64,000 bases of DNA from Clostridium sp. cel8 (GCF_014050525.1 NZ_JACGAG010000011.1:1-64000); one strand, 5' to 3'. Shown: positions 36,597 through 47,062, numbered from the stretch's first letter. Notes: generated by a model from the sequence alone, not told the origin. Program-made: numbers and translations.

Positions 36597-37523
36597 ATGC
36601 TAAAAAGACTATTAATAAGAATATCTCATATGTACTATAATGAAGGATTAACACAATCTCAAATTGCAAACAAATTAAACTTATCAAGAATGCAAGTTTC
36701 TAGATATTTGCGCAAATCTAGGGAAACTGGTATTGTTAAAATTATTATTGATTATAGTGGATTGTATTTTAAATTAGAATCTGATATTACTAATAAGTAT
36801 AATTTAAAACAAACAATCATTGTTGACGATACTATGAGTAAAGATATGAAAGAAAATATTGCACAAGTAACTGCAAATTATTTAAAAAATTTTTTTAAAA
36901 AGAATTCAACAGTGGCTCTTGGATGGGGAAGTACACTTAGTAGACTTCCTAAATATATGGATGATATGTCTAATATGAATTTATTATTTACACCAATTAT
37001 AGGCGGACATGGAAAAAGCAATTTTGATTGGCACGCATCGACAATTGCTTCTAATATAGCAAAGAAAACAGGTGCTAAATCTTTATCTCTGTTAGCGCCT
37101 GCACTAGTAAAAGATAAAAGAGAAAAAGAAATATTAATGAATGACATTCAAATTAAAGAAGTCATTAATCAATCTAAAAAAGCTGATGTTGCAATATTCA
37201 GCCTAGGATTTCCGTTAAATCCGAATAGCAGCATTAATAAATCTGGTTACTTTTCTAAAAAAGATTTAACTCAATTAAAAAATGAAAATGCAGTATGTGA
37301 TATTGTTTCAATACTGTTTTTAAATCAATACGGTGAGAAATGTTGTTCTAATATTACAGATAGAAGTATCGGCATAAATGAACAAGATTTAAAAAATATA
37401 CCAATTAAAATATGTATAGTTGAAGGACTAGAAAAAGCAAACACTACAAAAATAGCATTAAAATGCGGATATGTTGATATTTTAATTACAGATAAAAATA
37501 TAGCAGACTTTTTAATGACTTAA
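36597..37523 (+). CDS. SorC-family sugar-binding transcriptional regulator
   Basis: Regulator of 308 aa. The N-terminal HTH is LTQSQIANKLNLSRMQVSRY. The sugar-binding domain has ALGWGSTLS, TPIIGGHG and IFSLGFPL. It is similar to the SorC regulator at 23035-23994 but divergent. It is followed 147 nt later by deoC, which it probably controls; DeoR/SorC-type regulators of deoC operons respond to deoxyribose-5-phosphate. Confidence 0.87.
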   Translation: MLKRLLIRISHMYYNEGLTQSQIANKLNLSRMQVSRYLRKSRETGIVKIIIDYSGLYFKLESDITNKYNLKQTIIVDDTMSKDMKENIAQVTANYLKNFFKKNSTVALGWGSTLSRLPKYMDDMSNMNLLFTPIIGGHGKSNFDWHASTIASNIAKKTGAKSLSLLAPALVKDKREKEILMNDIQIKEVINQSKKADVAIFSLGFPLNPNSSINKSGYFSKKDLTQLKNENAVCDIVSILFLNQYGEKCCSNITDRSIGINEQDLKNIPIKICIVEGLEKANTTKIALKCGYVDILITDKNIADFLMT

Positions 37524-37670
37524 AACTAATTCTTTTTATTATTTACTTAATTAATTTCATAAATTTATAAAGAAAAATATTTTAATTATCAAAATATTAT
37601 TAATATTTTAATATATTGATACAACAAATATTTAAATTATAAAAAATTAAAACGAAGGGGAGAATTAAAA

Positions 37671-38327
37671 ATGAAATTAACTAAGAAAGAGTTTTTAGCA
37701 CATGTTGACCATTCACTATTAAAGCCAGAATTGACAAAACAACAAGTAATAGAGGGATTAAACTTTGCAAAAGAAAATTCTTGTGCTTCAGTTTGTATAA
37801 ATCCATGCAATTTGGACTTAGCTTATGAAATACTGCATGATACAAATGTTAAAATAGGTACAGTTATTGGATTTCCATCAGGAGCACATACTACATTTTC
37901 CAAAGTTGCTGAAGCAAAAGATGCTTACTCAAGAGGTGCAGTTGAATTGGATATGGTTATTAACATAAGTGCATTAAAAAGCGGAGATACAGAAAAGGTG
38001 AAAAATGATATTAAATCAGTAGTTGATGCTACACCTGCAATTGTAAAAGTAATCTTAGAGAATTGTTTCTTAACAAAAGAAGAAATTGTACTAGGCTCTA
38101 AGCTAGTTGAAGAGGCAGGAGCGGCATATGTAAAAACATCCACAGGCTTTGCTAAATCTGGAGCTACTGTAGAAGATGTACGTTTAATGAGGCAATCTGT
38201 TTCTGATAAGGTTAAAGTAAAAGCTGCTGGTGGCATTCATACTTTTGAAGAGTGCATGGCACTAATGGAAGCAGGTGCAGACCGTATTGGAATTAGTAGG
38301 ACAAAAGATATTATAAGTGAAATTTAA
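37671..38327 (+). CDS. deoC: Deoxyribose-phosphate aldolase
   Basis: Class I aldolase of 218 aa that splits 2-deoxyribose-5-phosphate into acetaldehyde and glyceraldehyde-3-phosphate. DHSLLKPELT, GTVIGFPSGAHT, ELDMVINISALKSGD and the Schiff-base Lys in YVKTSTGF are all present, with KVKAAGGIHT near the end. A GAAGGGGAG site lies before the ATG. No nucleoside phosphorylase or phosphopentomutase is adjacent, so it may serve the nearby sugar operon as well as nucleoside salvage. Confidence 0.93.
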   Translation: MKLTKKEFLAHVDHSLLKPELTKQQVIEGLNFAKENSCASVCINPCNLDLAYEILHDTNVKIGTVIGFPSGAHTTFSKVAEAKDAYSRGAVELDMVINISALKSGDTEKVKNDIKSVVDATPAIVKVILENCFLTKEEIVLGSKLVEEAGAAYVKTSTGFAKSGATVEDVRLMRQSVSDKVKVKAAGGIHTFEECMALMEAGADRIGISRTKDIISEI

Positions 38328-38488
38328 TATAAAAAACAAAGATCACTATTTGTAATAAACATAATATTTCATAATAACTATTTTATTTAGAAAATTTAAA
38401 TTGTTGTGACAAAAATATAGGTATATCAGTTGTTCAACCTAAATGTCACTGTTTACCAAGTGGAGAGGTTGTTACAAATCCTTGTTAT

Positions 38489-39745
38489 GTGTCTTCTCTC
38501 AATAGGTCTTTTTGGACATATAAATTAATAACAGATTGTGACGCTGACACTGTAGCTATAACTTCTTTTGCTATCCCAATATGCGAAATAATAAAAAAAG
38601 AACTGCTCACCGTATCTGAAAAAATTGACGGTTGCGGTGAATGGACATCTGTACCCTACACCCTATCTAAATCAGATAAAATTTTTGGTGACGCACCTGA
38701 AGGATTCCAATTTGTAATAATAGATACCAACAATAGATACACAAAAGGCGTTTCTGTTGCTTACAGGTTGGAGCTAAAAGGGAACTTTCCTGTAGCTACA
38801 CAACCTATTTCAATAAATACAAATTCAATTATAACGGTTTTTGATTGTAATGGAGGATTCTTAGTTCCTGAATGTAACCCTCAGGGAAAACTGTCTATAA
38901 ATAAAGATGCCAAAACTATTATTGAAAATAATCAATCTATCATTGAATATTCTCTAGAAATAAGCAATATAGGTAATGCTACATTAGAAGATGTAGTTCT
39001 ATCGGATATTCTTTTTCTACCTACTCAGCTTACTTCAGGGAATATTAGCACAAGCCTTGAAAAATTAAATATTATTACTAATAAGCCTGGCCAAATTACA
39101 ATAAATGGATCTTTAGGGAAATTAGAACCTGGTAGTGAAATAATAGTAACCTATAATGTACCAATAATAGGTATATCCAACCCTGGATCATATATAATTA
39201 ATAATCTTGCAACTGTAACTAGTGAAGGTACTGAAGCTACAGCCACATCTTCAACTACAATAGACGCCGTTCAATTAGAATCTAATAAATGTTGCAATGT
39301 ATTAGAAAATGGCGTAGCTGAATATATAATTACTATAGCTAATATTGGTGATTCCCCTAGCACCCAAGTTAATATAGTAGATACTCTAGTAATTCCTACA
39401 GGAGTAATAGTGAAATTTTTAGACTTTTCAGGTTGTACTGTTGTATTTGCAAATAATGAAAAACAAGTTCCAACTAACGTTAATATGCAAGGACCTGCTG
39501 ACATCAAAATAACTTGTGATAAAATAAATATACCTCAAAATTCTAATTCACAAAAAATTATACGCTTTGAATTAATATCAAGTTCTGTGTATGGAGAGAC
39601 TCTTATTAAAAATGAGCTAGATGAAGTTAATCCAACTATACCAGATTCTCAAATCTTTTTAGGAACTGGTATATTACCTTCAAGAGCTGATTTAAAAGTA
39701 ACATTATCTATTGAGTGTATGAATCCATGTAATAAGACTTCTTAA
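38489..39745 (+). CDS. DUF11-like repeat surface protein, N-terminus uncertain
   Basis: Protein of at least 418 aa with two beta-sandwich repeats of DUF11 type: ISNIGNATLEDVVLSD and IANIGDSPSTQVNIVDTL both follow the I-x-N-x-G-x-x-x-x-x-x-V pattern. A third N-terminal region is rich in Cys. No signal peptide or anchor is seen. The frame stays open upstream to 38377, reading NCCDKNIGISVVQPKCHCLP and on, coding-like and Cys-rich, but without ATG, GTG or TTG in frame before GTG 38489. The true start may be non-canonical or lost by a frameshift. Function unknown; similar clostridial proteins may be spore or envelope components. Confidence 0.7.
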   Translation: MSSLNRSFWTYKLITDCDADTVAITSFAIPICEIIKKELLTVSEKIDGCGEWTSVPYTLSKSDKIFGDAPEGFQFVIIDTNNRYTKGVSVAYRLELKGNFPVATQPISINTNSIITVFDCNGGFLVPECNPQGKLSINKDAKTIIENNQSIIEYSLEISNIGNATLEDVVLSDILFLPTQLTSGNISTSLEKLNIITNKPGQITINGSLGKLEPGSEIIVTYNVPIIGISNPGSYIINNLATVTSEGTEATATSSTTIDAVQLESNKCCNVLENGVAEYIITIANIGDSPSTQVNIVDTLVIPTGVIVKFLDFSGCTVVFANNEKQVPTNVNMQGPADIKITCDKINIPQNSNSQKIIRFELISSSVYGETLIKNELDEVNPTIPDSQIFLGTGILPSRADLKVTLSIECMNPCNKTS

Positions 39746-39760
39746 AATTTTAAAAAACAA

Positions 39761-39800
39761 GAAAAGTGATTCATTTTTTAAAAGTAATGAATCACTTTTC
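39761..39800. terminator. Bidirectional terminator with 15-bp stem
   Basis: GAAAAGTGATTCATT (39761-39775) pairs perfectly with 39786-39800. It lies between convergent genes. Confidence 0.88.
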
Positions 39801-39823
39801 CTACATATTATTTATTGATTTTA

Positions 39824-40453
39824 CTATCTTATAAAGTTTGTAAATACTTTATCTTCTTTCTCTTTTTCTAGAACTTTTCCTTTGCCATTTTCAACTAATT
39901 TCATAAGCCATGCCATATTTTTTCCTAATACCCGCATTATTTGTTTTCCCTCTTCATCTTTCATAGCTTCCCCTGGAGCTGTTCCATGTATTACATTCCA
40001 ATAATTTGAAGTTGGAATAAGCATTTCAGCATAGTTAAGATAATTATTAAGTTGATTAAAAGTAGGAATTCCTCCCGAACGCCTAACAGCAACTACAGCT
40101 GCACCTACTTTATGCCTTAATAATCCTCCACCTACAACATAAAATGCCCTGTCCAAAAATGATTTCATTGCTCCACCTATAGCAGAAAAATGAACTGGAG
40201 ATCCTAGTATTATTCCATCAGCTTCTATCATTTTTTCTATCCACTCATTCACTGGATCATCCTTAGTTATACACTTGTTTTGTCCAGTTCTAACACAATA
40301 ATTACATGCAAGACATCCCTTTATAGATTTATTTCCTACATGAATTATTTCAACTTCTATTCCCTCTTTTTCCAACTCATCTGCTACTAATCTTATAGCG
40401 TGATATGTGTTACCTTCTTTTCTAGGACTTCCATTAAAAGCAACAACTTTCAT
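39824..40453 (-). CDS. NADPH-dependent FMN reductase/flavodoxin-like protein
   Basis: Flavoprotein of 209 aa. FNGSPRKEGNTYHAI binds FMN phosphate, and CLACNYCVRTGQNKC is the compact Cys cluster of iron-sulfur flavoproteins; GSPVHFSAIGGAMKSFLDR is a family hallmark. ATG 40453 is used because GGGAGAAG lies just upstream. It follows a nitroreductase gene on the same strand by about 75 nt, so both probably reduce quinones or nitro compounds under the control of the HxlR regulator. Confidence 0.87.
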   Translation of the reverse strand: MKVVAFNGSPRKEGNTYHAIRLVADELEKEGIEVEIIHVGNKSIKGCLACNYCVRTGQNKCITKDDPVNEWIEKMIEADGIILGSPVHFSAIGGAMKSFLDRAFYVVGGGLLRHKVGAAVVAVRRSGGIPTFNQLNNYLNYAEMLIPTSNYWNVIHGTAPGEAMKDEEGKQIMRVLGKNMAWLMKLVENGKGKVLEKEKEDKVFTNFIR

Positions 40454-40529
40454 ATACTCTTCTCCCTCATATATCAATTTTATTTTTATAATTATTTGCA
40501 ATAAATCACATTACCAAAATACTAATTTA

Positions 40530-41030
40530 TTACCACCTATCACAATGTATTCGTTCTTTATTAAATCTATCTACAGCTTTCTTTTGTTCATCCGGATATC
40601 CAATAGGTATTACGCATAAAGGAATTACACTACTTGGTAAGTTCAAAATATCCTTTATTGCATTTGTTCTTTCTTCCTCTGGATAAACACCAAGCCATAC
40701 AGCACCTAATCCCTTATCCTCAGCAGCTATTAATATATTTTCTGCAGCAGCAGAACAATCTTCTATCCAAAACCCCTTAAATATTTCTTTTGATTCATCT
40801 CCACATACTACAATTGCAACATCTGCCTGTAACAACATTTTTGAATATGGATGTACTTCAGTTATTTTTTTCATAACTTCTTTATCTCTTAACACAACAA
40901 ATTCCCAAGGTTGTTCATTTCCAGCAGAAGGTGCCGCCATAGCCGCTCTTAATAGTTCTTCAACAATGTCATCACTTACTTTAGCATTTTTATACTTTCT
41001 TATACTTTTTCTATTTAATATTGCATCCAT
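40530..41030 (-). CDS. Nitroreductase family protein
   Basis: FMN oxidoreductase of 166 aa with RKSIRKYKN, APSAGNEQPWEFVVL and KGLGAVWLGVYPEEE. A paralog of the gene at 28628-29131. It is divergent from an HxlR-type regulator, an arrangement often seen for quinone or electrophile detoxification genes. Confidence 0.92.
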   Translation of the reverse strand: MDAILNRKSIRKYKNAKVSDDIVEELLRAAMAAPSAGNEQPWEFVVLRDKEVMKKITEVHPYSKMLLQADVAIVVCGDESKEIFKGFWIEDCSAAAENILIAAEDKGLGAVWLGVYPEEERTNAIKDILNLPSSVIPLCVIPIGYPDEQKKAVDRFNKERIHCDRW

Positions 41031-41160
41031 ATATACAATCCTCCTAATTGATATTGCAAATAATCTATGTTAATATTATAGTCAATAAGTTAATTTATAA
41101 CAAGTACATACTATTTTGTATTATAGTACCTAAAAAGATACTATAGGAAGGATGAAAATT

Positions 41161-41511
41161 ATGAATTCCAATTGTTCTAATTTGAAATTTAAAAATAAAA
41201 ATTATACATGTACCTTTGAAATTACAATAGACTTGATAGGTGGAAAATGGAAACCTCTTATTATTTGGCATTTAGGAAGTAAAGGAACTCAGAGATTTAG
41301 TCAATTAAGAAGATTAATTCCACAAGTAACTCAAAAAATGTTAACTCAACAATTAAGGGAATTAGAATCAGATAATTTAGTGAATAGAAAAGTTTATCCT
41401 CAAGTTCCCCCAAAAGTTGAATATTCATTAACTAATTTGGGTAAAACTTTAATGCCAATTTTAAGTATGATGTGTAAATGGGGAGAAGATTATTACAATT
41501 CTTCAAATTAA
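41161..41511 (+). CDS. HxlR-family transcriptional regulator
   Basis: Winged-helix protein of 116 aa. CTFEITIDLIGGKWKPLIIWHL and LTQQLRELESDNLVNRKVY are diagnostic. Three Cys are near the N-terminus and one near the end, so a thiol-based sensing role like that of HypR/YodB is plausible. ATG 41161 suits the AGGAAGG site better than ATG 41152, which is only 1-2 nt from it. Confidence 0.9.
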   Translation: MNSNCSNLKFKNKNYTCTFEITIDLIGGKWKPLIIWHLGSKGTQRFSQLRRLIPQVTQKMLTQQLRELESDNLVNRKVYPQVPPKVEYSLTNLGKTLMPILSMMCKWGEDYYNSSN

Positions 41512-41518
41512 ATAATTT

Positions 41519-41580
41519 AATATGGGTAAAGATATTAATCATTCTTAACTTATTCATCTATTTATATTCTTACCCATATT
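41519..41580. terminator. Probable terminator
   Basis: AATATGGGTAA (41519-41529) pairs with TTACCCATATT (41570-41580); a long 40-nt loop contains further short pairing. T-rich DNA follows. Confidence 0.55.
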
Positions 41581-41648
41581 ATTTTACCATATCAACAATT
41601 AAATAATAGGTTTTCTACTGTTAAATCTCTCCTTTTAGAAGTTTATGT

Positions 41649-43424
41649 TTATATCTTAAACTTCTGTATCATTTCATTAAGCTTTTGTGCAATCTCTGCC
41701 TGACTTTCTGCCGTTGCTGCTATTTGTTCCATAGCTTTTACATTTTCATTTACGCTAGACTTTATTTCAAAGGATCTTTCACTGGTCGTTTGTGAAACTT
41801 CAGCCATATTTTGAATAGCCTCATTTACTTGTCCTACTGTTGCTGTAATTTCTTGTGACATAGAAGCTATTTCTTCTGACATTTTACTTACAAATTCTGA
41901 ATCACTGTAATACTTATTCCCAGTTTCTCTATAATCACGAAATTGTTTATATACATTTGTCTTTATAAATTCTAATATTTCCTTACCTGCATCTACACTA
42001 CCTTTAAATGATTTTTGTACTTTTAAAATTGTGTCTTGAATACTTGTAACTGCCTGTGCTGACTGTTCTGCAAGTTTTCTTACTTCTTCAGCAACTACAG
42101 CAAAGCCCCTTCCATGCTCTCCTGCTTTAGCCGCCTCAATAGCTGCATTTAATGCAAGCAAATTAGTTTGCTCTGATATACTGTATATTGTATCTGCCAT
42201 AACTTTTATTTCATCTACTATTTTAGCATCTTCAATTGCCTTTTCCATCTTATTTTCTTTATCCAGATAAAGTTCTCTTGTCTTTTCTATGGCAATTTTA
42301 GTATTATCTTTAACTTGTTTTGCTCTTTCTTTAGAACTATTTGCATTATTACTACCTTCCACAGCTCTTTCAGAAAGCATATTTACGCTTGAATCCACTT
42401 CTTCCATTGATGCACTTATTTCTTCTGAAGAAGCACTTGATTCTTCCATACCATTTACAATAGAAATTACAGCTTGGTCTATTTCTTGTGATTTAGATGT
42501 TAATTCTTCAACAGTTGCTGACAATTCTTCTGATGATGCACTTATTTCCTCTGAATTTTTCATAATTAACTTAATTAAATCTCTCACATTTTCTTGTGCT
42601 TTATTTAAATCGTTACCAGTTTTTCCAAATTCATCATTCCTAATTACTTCAATAGGTGTAGAAAACTCATGTTTTGCTAATCTTCCAGCAAACTCTTGTA
42701 TTTTTTTTAATGGATTTTCTATTTCTTTACTCAACCTAATTGCAAGAAGAACTGATAAAATCAATGAACATATAAGCAATATTACGTCCATTATTATACT
42801 ATCTCTCAAATCTTTATTAATAATAGCTTTTTTAGCATCAACTATCTTATTAATATCATCAACATAATTTCCTGTTCCTATTACCCAATTGTATGGTTTA
42901 TATATTTTACTATATCCTCTTTTAAGACTCGCTTTTGTTTCTCCCTCCTTTGGAAACCAATATTCAGTATATCCGCCATTTTCTTTTTGGCCATTTTTTA
43001 TTATCTGTTTAACAAAATATTCACCTTTTGAATCTTGTGTATTTAACCTATTTGTACCTTCTGTATCAGAACCTAAAAGTACTACATTTTGTCCTTCCAC
43101 AGTATCCGCCCAAAAGTATCCATCTTCTCCATAACTTAAATTTCTTAATAAATCTGCACTTTCTTTCTTCGCTTGATCAATAGTCATTTCTCCAGCTTTA
43201 ACTTTATCGTTTATTTTGTCTATCATAGATATTGCAATTTCTACTTCTTCCTTAATTTTAGCATCATAATCATCATTTAAAGTTTCTGATTCCATAGTTA
43301 TTAGTTTCTTACTTGTATTAAAATTTTTATAAACCATTCCAGCACTGATAACTATTCCAGTTAATAATGCTATTAATGATATCATTATTATTAATAGATA
43401 TCTTATCTTTTTTGTTTTTAACAT
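41649..43424 (-). CDS. Methyl-accepting chemotaxis protein with Cache sensor
   Basis: Chemoreceptor of 591 aa. An N-terminal membrane segment is followed by an extracellular single-Cache domain (about 40-205) with [14 protein letters not shown] and [15 protein letters not shown] second membrane segment (about 210-230) leads to HAMP and the signalling domain with the hairpin tip [37 protein letters not shown] follows. Small-Cache sensors of this type often bind organic acids or other small metabolites. The gene is monocistronic, preceded by GAAAGGAG. Confidence 0.93.
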   Translation of the reverse strand: MLKTKKIRYLLIIMISLIALLTGIVISAGMVYKNFNTSKKLITMESETLNDDYDAKIKEEVEIAISMIDKINDKVKAGEMTIDQAKKESADLLRNLSYGEDGYFWADTVEGQNVVLLGSDTEGTNRLNTQDSKGEYFVKQIIKNGQKENGGYTEYWFPKEGETKASLKRGYSKIYKPYNWVIGTGNYVDDINKIVDAKKAIINKDLRDSIIMDVILLICSLILSVLLAIRLSKEIENPLKKIQEFAGRLAKHEFSTPIEVIRNDEFGKTGNDLNKAQENVRDLIKLIMKNSEEISASSEELSATVEELTSKSQEIDQAVISIVNGMEESSASSEEISASMEEVDSSVNMLSERAVEGSNNANSSKERAKQVKDNTKIAIEKTRELYLDKENKMEKAIEDAKIVDEIKVMADTIYSISEQTNLLALNAAIEAAKAGEHGRGFAVVAEEVRKLAEQSAQAVTSIQDTILKVQKSFKGSVDAGKEILEFIKTNVYKQFRDYRETGNKYYSDSEFVSKMSEEIASMSQEITATVGQVNEAIQNMAEVSQTTSERSFEIKSSVNENVKAMEQIAATAESQAEIAQKLNEMIQKFKI

Positions 43425-43512
43425 TAATGCTCTCTCCTTTCGTCTTGCATAAGTTATGTGTATTATATTAATTTTATCATAATCTTTACTATTATTCCAT
43501 TTTTTATATCAC

Positions 43513-43560
43513 TTAAAAGAGCAGTTCCATCAGTTTTTACTCCAACTTTTCTGCTCTTAA
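43513..43560 (-). terminator. Probable pyrC terminator
   Basis: TTAAAAGAGCAG (43513-43524) pairs with CTGCTCTTAA (43551-43560). T-rich DNA follows on the minus strand. Confidence 0.5.
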
Positions 43561-43586
43561 AAAGACTTTTTTATTACAACATATTT

Positions 43587-44858
43587 TTATCTTTTATCCT
43601 CATATACAATTGTTCCTTTATATATTGTGTTTTTTACTTTACCATATAATTTCTCACCTATAAAAGGGGAATTACATGACTTAGAAGAGAAATCTTTTAC
43701 TACATATTCTTCTTCAGGATTAAATATTACAATATCTGCTCTATGTCCCTCTTTTATATATCCTCTATCAAGTTTATATAATTTTGCCGGATTTAAAGTA
43801 AATTTTTCTATAACATCCATATAGCTTAAATACCTCGGTTTAACTAATTTAGAAATTGCAAGTGAAAGGGCAGTTTCAAGTCCTATCATCCCACTTGGTG
43901 CTTTAGAGATTTCTCTTTCTTTCTCAACTTTTGAATGAGGAGCATGATCTGTAGCTATTATTTCAATTGTATTATCTTTAAGTGCTTCTATTATAGCCTT
44001 CCTATCACTTTCGGTTCTTAAAGGAGGATTTAATTTAGCATTCGCCCCTTTTTTTAAAATTTCATCTTCTGTTATGCTAAAATGTTGAGGTGTTGCCTCC
44101 GCAGTTACATTAGCTCCCATTTTTTTTGCCCATCTAACAAATTCAACAGATAAGCTAGAACTTATATGTTGAATATTAATTTTAGCCTTAGTTGATACTG
44201 CAAGTGCCACATCTCTTGCAACAAGTACATTTTCTGCCTCACATGGAGAACCTTTTATATTTAACATACTGGCTATTTTACCTGAGTTTATCCCACTTTC
44301 GCTTATTAGATTTGGATCTTCTTCGTGGAAACTCAGTACTACATCAAGTTCTCTTGCCAAATTCATAGCATCAACTGCTACTTTTGAATTCATAATTGGC
44401 TTTCCATCATCAGAAAATCCTATAGCTCCAGCTTTTTTTAGTTTTTTCATATCTACAATTTCTGTTCCACTCATATTTTTTGTTATTGAAGCTACTTGGA
44501 GTACCTCAATTTTTGCCATTTTAGCTTTATTAAGTACGTAATTCAAATCTTCAGTATTATCTATAACTGGATTTGTATTTGCCATGCATATAACTGTTGT
44601 ATATCCTCCCCTTGCAGCCGCATTTGCGCCAGTAAATATATCTTCTTTATAAGTAAACCCTGGATCTCTGAAATGGCTGTGTATATCTATAAGACCAGGT
44701 GCAACTATACAAGAGGATGCATCTATAACATTGTCTACATTAGTTTCATCTATATTTTTATCAATTTTTACTACATTCTCACCATCAATTAATATATCTA
44801 ATTTTTCATTTAACTTACTCAGTGGGTCAATAATGTGTCCGTTTTTTATAAGTAACAT
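43587..44858 (-). CDS. pyrC: Dihydroorotase (PyrC, class I)
   Basis: Zinc amidohydrolase of 423 aa that cyclises carbamoyl-aspartate to dihydroorotate in pyrimidine synthesis. The metal motif is GLIDIHSHFRDPGFT, then FHEEDPNL, INIQHISS and the late metal Asp in IATDHAPHSK. EAENVLVARDVALA is typical of class I bacterial PyrC. No other pyr genes are adjacent. A long palindrome lies 54-93 bp upstream of the start. Confidence 0.94.
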   Translation of the reverse strand: MLLIKNGHIIDPLSKLNEKLDILIDGENVVKIDKNIDETNVDNVIDASSCIVAPGLIDIHSHFRDPGFTYKEDIFTGANAAARGGYTTVICMANTNPVIDNTEDLNYVLNKAKMAKIEVLQVASITKNMSGTEIVDMKKLKKAGAIGFSDDGKPIMNSKVAVDAMNLARELDVVLSFHEEDPNLISESGINSGKIASMLNIKGSPCEAENVLVARDVALAVSTKAKINIQHISSSLSVEFVRWAKKMGANVTAEATPQHFSITEDEILKKGANAKLNPPLRTESDRKAIIEALKDNTIEIIATDHAPHSKVEKEREISKAPSGMIGLETALSLAISKLVKPRYLSYMDVIEKFTLNPAKLYKLDRGYIKEGHRADIVIFNPEEEYVVKDFSSKSCNSPFIGEKLYGKVKNTIYKGTIVYEDKR

Positions 44859-44911
44859 TTGAAACTCTCCTTAATATATTCATAAACTATTTTACGTCTA
44901 TTATGTAGAAT

Positions 44912-44951
44912 TTTTGATATGATTTATTAATATTAATAAATCATATCAAAA
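44912..44951. repeat. 18-bp perfect palindrome upstream of pyrC
   Basis: TTTTGATATGATTTATTA (44912-44929) and its exact complement (44934-44951) are separated by 4 nt. It may be a second terminator after the ABC operon or an operator for pyrC. No T run lies beyond its own arms. Confidence 0.6.
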
Positions 44952-45009
44952 ATAATTATTGTATCTTATCAATACTTTATATAATAACATTATCCACATC
45001 AACACAAAA

Positions 45010-45045
45010 AACAGATTAATATGAATTATATCATATTAATCTGTT
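45010..45045 (-). terminator. Terminator of the ABC transporter/kinase operon
   Basis: AACAGATTAATATGA (45010-45024) pairs perfectly with 45031-45045; on the minus strand it is followed by TTTTTGTGTT. Confidence 0.8.
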
Positions 45046-45073
45046 TCAATTATCTACTGTATGACAGTCAACA

Positions 45074-45676
45074 TCAGGATATTTCAAACCTTTTTTTTAT
45101 TATTTCCGCTAAAATTTGTGACGTGCCATCTACCCCAAGCAAACTGCTGTCAATCATAATATGTCTATGCTTTATATCATCTAATGAATATCCAGCATAA
45201 TTTCTATAGTAATTTTCCCTTGCTTTGTCCACTTCTCTAATCATTTTATGTGCTTCTTCTGGTTTCATATTTAATATATTTACACAATTATCAAAGCGTT
45301 TCTCTTTAGGCGCATATATGAATATATTCATGCAATTGCTATAATCTTTCAAAATAAAGTCAGCACATCTTCCAACAATAATACATGACTTTCTATCTGC
45401 TAAATTAAGAACAATCTGACTTTCGGCTTTAAATATTCTATCTTGATTATTTTTTGAAGAATCTCCTAAAGGGAAAAGCATATTGAAAAAACTCAATTTA
45501 TCTCCAGTCTCTTCATGTTTACTAATAGTGGATACAGGAAGATTTAACTTTCTCGACGTTTCCTCTACAATATCTCTATCATAATATTCAATTCCAAGTA
45601 TTTCTGCCACTTTCTTTGCTATTGGTCTGCCCAAGCTTCCAAATTGTCTATTAATTGTCACACAATATTTCCCCAT
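45074..45676 (-). CDS. Cytidylate kinase-like family protein
   Basis: P-loop kinase-like protein of 200 aa. ITINRQFGSLGRPIAKKVAEILG holds an atypical phosphate loop, followed by YYDRDIVEE; CIIVGRCADFIL and RDxxxKxR-type residues also fit the cytidylate-kinase-like family (Pfam CK-like). It is too divergent to call a true Cmk. It is the last gene of an amino-acid ABC operon, 7 nt after the ATPase gene. The phosphorylated substrate is unknown; related genes are often found beside transporters. Confidence 0.8.
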   Translation of the reverse strand: MGKYCVTINRQFGSLGRPIAKKVAEILGIEYYDRDIVEETSRKLNLPVSTISKHEETGDKLSFFNMLFPLGDSSKNNQDRIFKAESQIVLNLADRKSCIIVGRCADFILKDYSNCMNIFIYAPKEKRFDNCVNILNMKPEEAHKMIREVDKARENYYRNYAGYSLDDIKHRHIMIDSSLLGVDGTSQILAEIIKKRFEIS

Positions 45677-45683
45677 ATATACA

Positions 45684-46418
45684 TCACCCCACTATTCTTG
45701 CAAGAAAAGTTTTCGTACGTTCATTTTTAGGATTTGTGAACATTTCTTCAGGGCTGCTTTCTTCAACAATATATCCATCAGCCATAAATATAACCCTATC
45801 ATCTACATCTCTTGCAAATTCCATTTCATGAGTTACTACAATCATTGTCATACCATCGTCTGCAAGTTTGCGCATAACAGCAAGTACATCTCCAACGAGT
45901 TCAGGATCCAATGCAGATGTGGGTTCATCAAAAAGTAGAACTCTTGGATCCATTGCAAGTGCACGAGCTATAGCCACACGTTGCTGCTGACCTCCTGACA
46001 GTACTGATGGCATCACATTTGCCTTATTTGCCAATCCAACTTTATCCAATAGTTCAATTGCCTTTTTTTCAGAATCATGTTTTGATCTCTTCTTTGTTAA
46101 AACTGGGGCAAGAGTTATATTTTTCAAAACACTCTTCATAGGAAACAAATTAAATCTCTGAAATACCATCCCCACCTCTTCACGATATTTTCTTAAATCA
46201 TTGCTATCCGAGCATATATCCTTACCATCATAATAAATATTTCCACCAGATTGAATTTCCAATTGATTTATACAACGGAGTAATGTACTTTTACCTGATC
46301 CAGATGGCCCAATAATACATATGACTTCTCCCTCTGAAACTTCAAGATTTATATCTTTTAGTACTTCTAAGTCACCAAAATTTTTAGATAAATTTTTAAT
46401 CTGTATCAAACTACTCAT
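45684..46418 (-). CDS. Amino-acid ABC transporter ATP-binding protein
   Basis: ATPase of 244 aa of the polar amino-acid class. Walker A is [12 protein letters not shown], signature [15 protein letters not shown], Walker [13 protein letters not shown], and [12 protein letters not shown] ends the core. It overlaps the permease stop codon by 4 nt, so translation is coupled. Confidence 0.95.
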   Translation of the reverse strand: MSSLIQIKNLSKNFGDLEVLKDINLEVSEGEVICIIGPSGSGKSTLLRCINQLEIQSGGNIYYDGKDICSDSNDLRKYREEVGMVFQRFNLFPMKSVLKNITLAPVLTKKRSKHDSEKKAIELLDKVGLANKANVMPSVLSGGQQQRVAIARALAMDPRVLLFDEPTSALDPELVGDVLAVMRKLADDGMTMIVVTHEMEFARDVDDRVIFMADGYIVEESSPEEMFTNPKNERTKTFLARIVG

Positions 46419-47062
46419 ACTCTAATTCTCCTTTCAATCTGTTTTTGAATAATAATAAGAATTGAAATTATCACTAGATAAAACAGCGCACCTGCAGTAT
46501 AAGCCTCTATCGTATTAAAAGTTACTGCAGCATAGTTCTGAATTTGCTTTGTTATCTCATTTACAACTATTACTGAAAGTATTGCTGTATCCTTAACCGT
46601 AATGATAAATTGATTAAACAAAGCTGGTAACATTGACCGAAAAGCAGGCGGAAGAATTATATGCCATAATGTTTGAAATGGCGTCAGTCCAAGTGATAAT
46701 CCTGCTTCTCTCTGTCCGGGATCAATTCCTTCTAAAGCACCACGCACTATTTCTGCAATAAATGCACCTGAATTTAAAGATATTACTATAATCCCTGCAA
46801 CATTACTTTGAATATCATATCCAACGATTTTAGGCACAACAAAGTATACATATAAAGCTTGTACGATAAGAGGTGTTCCACGGATAATCCATAAATATAA
46901 ATTTGCAATAGCTTTTCCAATTACATTCTTAGATTCAAGAGCAAAACCAGAAGCACATCCCAATAAAAACCCAAACAAAATCCCCAATATTGAAACTTCA
47001 AGTGTCACTTTCAATCCATTGAAGAGCATTGGCATTAATACCTGTAGAAAACTCAAATCCAT
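46415..47062 (-). CDS. Amino-acid ABC transporter permease
   Basis: Membrane permease of 215 aa of the HisM/GlnP type with about five helices. [36 protein letters not shown] and [20 protein letters not shown] include the EAA loop that docks the ATPase. A single permease gene suggests a homodimer. Confidence 0.94.
   Translation of the reverse strand: MDLSFLQVLMPMLFNGLKVTLEVSILGILFGFLLGCASGFALESKNVIGKAIANLYLWIIRGTPLIVQALYVYFVVPKIVGYDIQSNVAGIIVISLNSGAFIAEIVRGALEGIDPGQREAGLSLGLTPFQTLWHIILPPAFRSMLPALFNQFIITVKDTAILSVIVVNEITKQIQNYAAVTFNTIEAYTAGALFYLVIISILIIIQKQIERRIRV

Noticed and set aside
43513-43560. Coding-like fragment ([15 protein letters not shown]) after pyrC
   Set aside because: The stretch is short and its symmetry is explained by the terminator hairpin; no family match.
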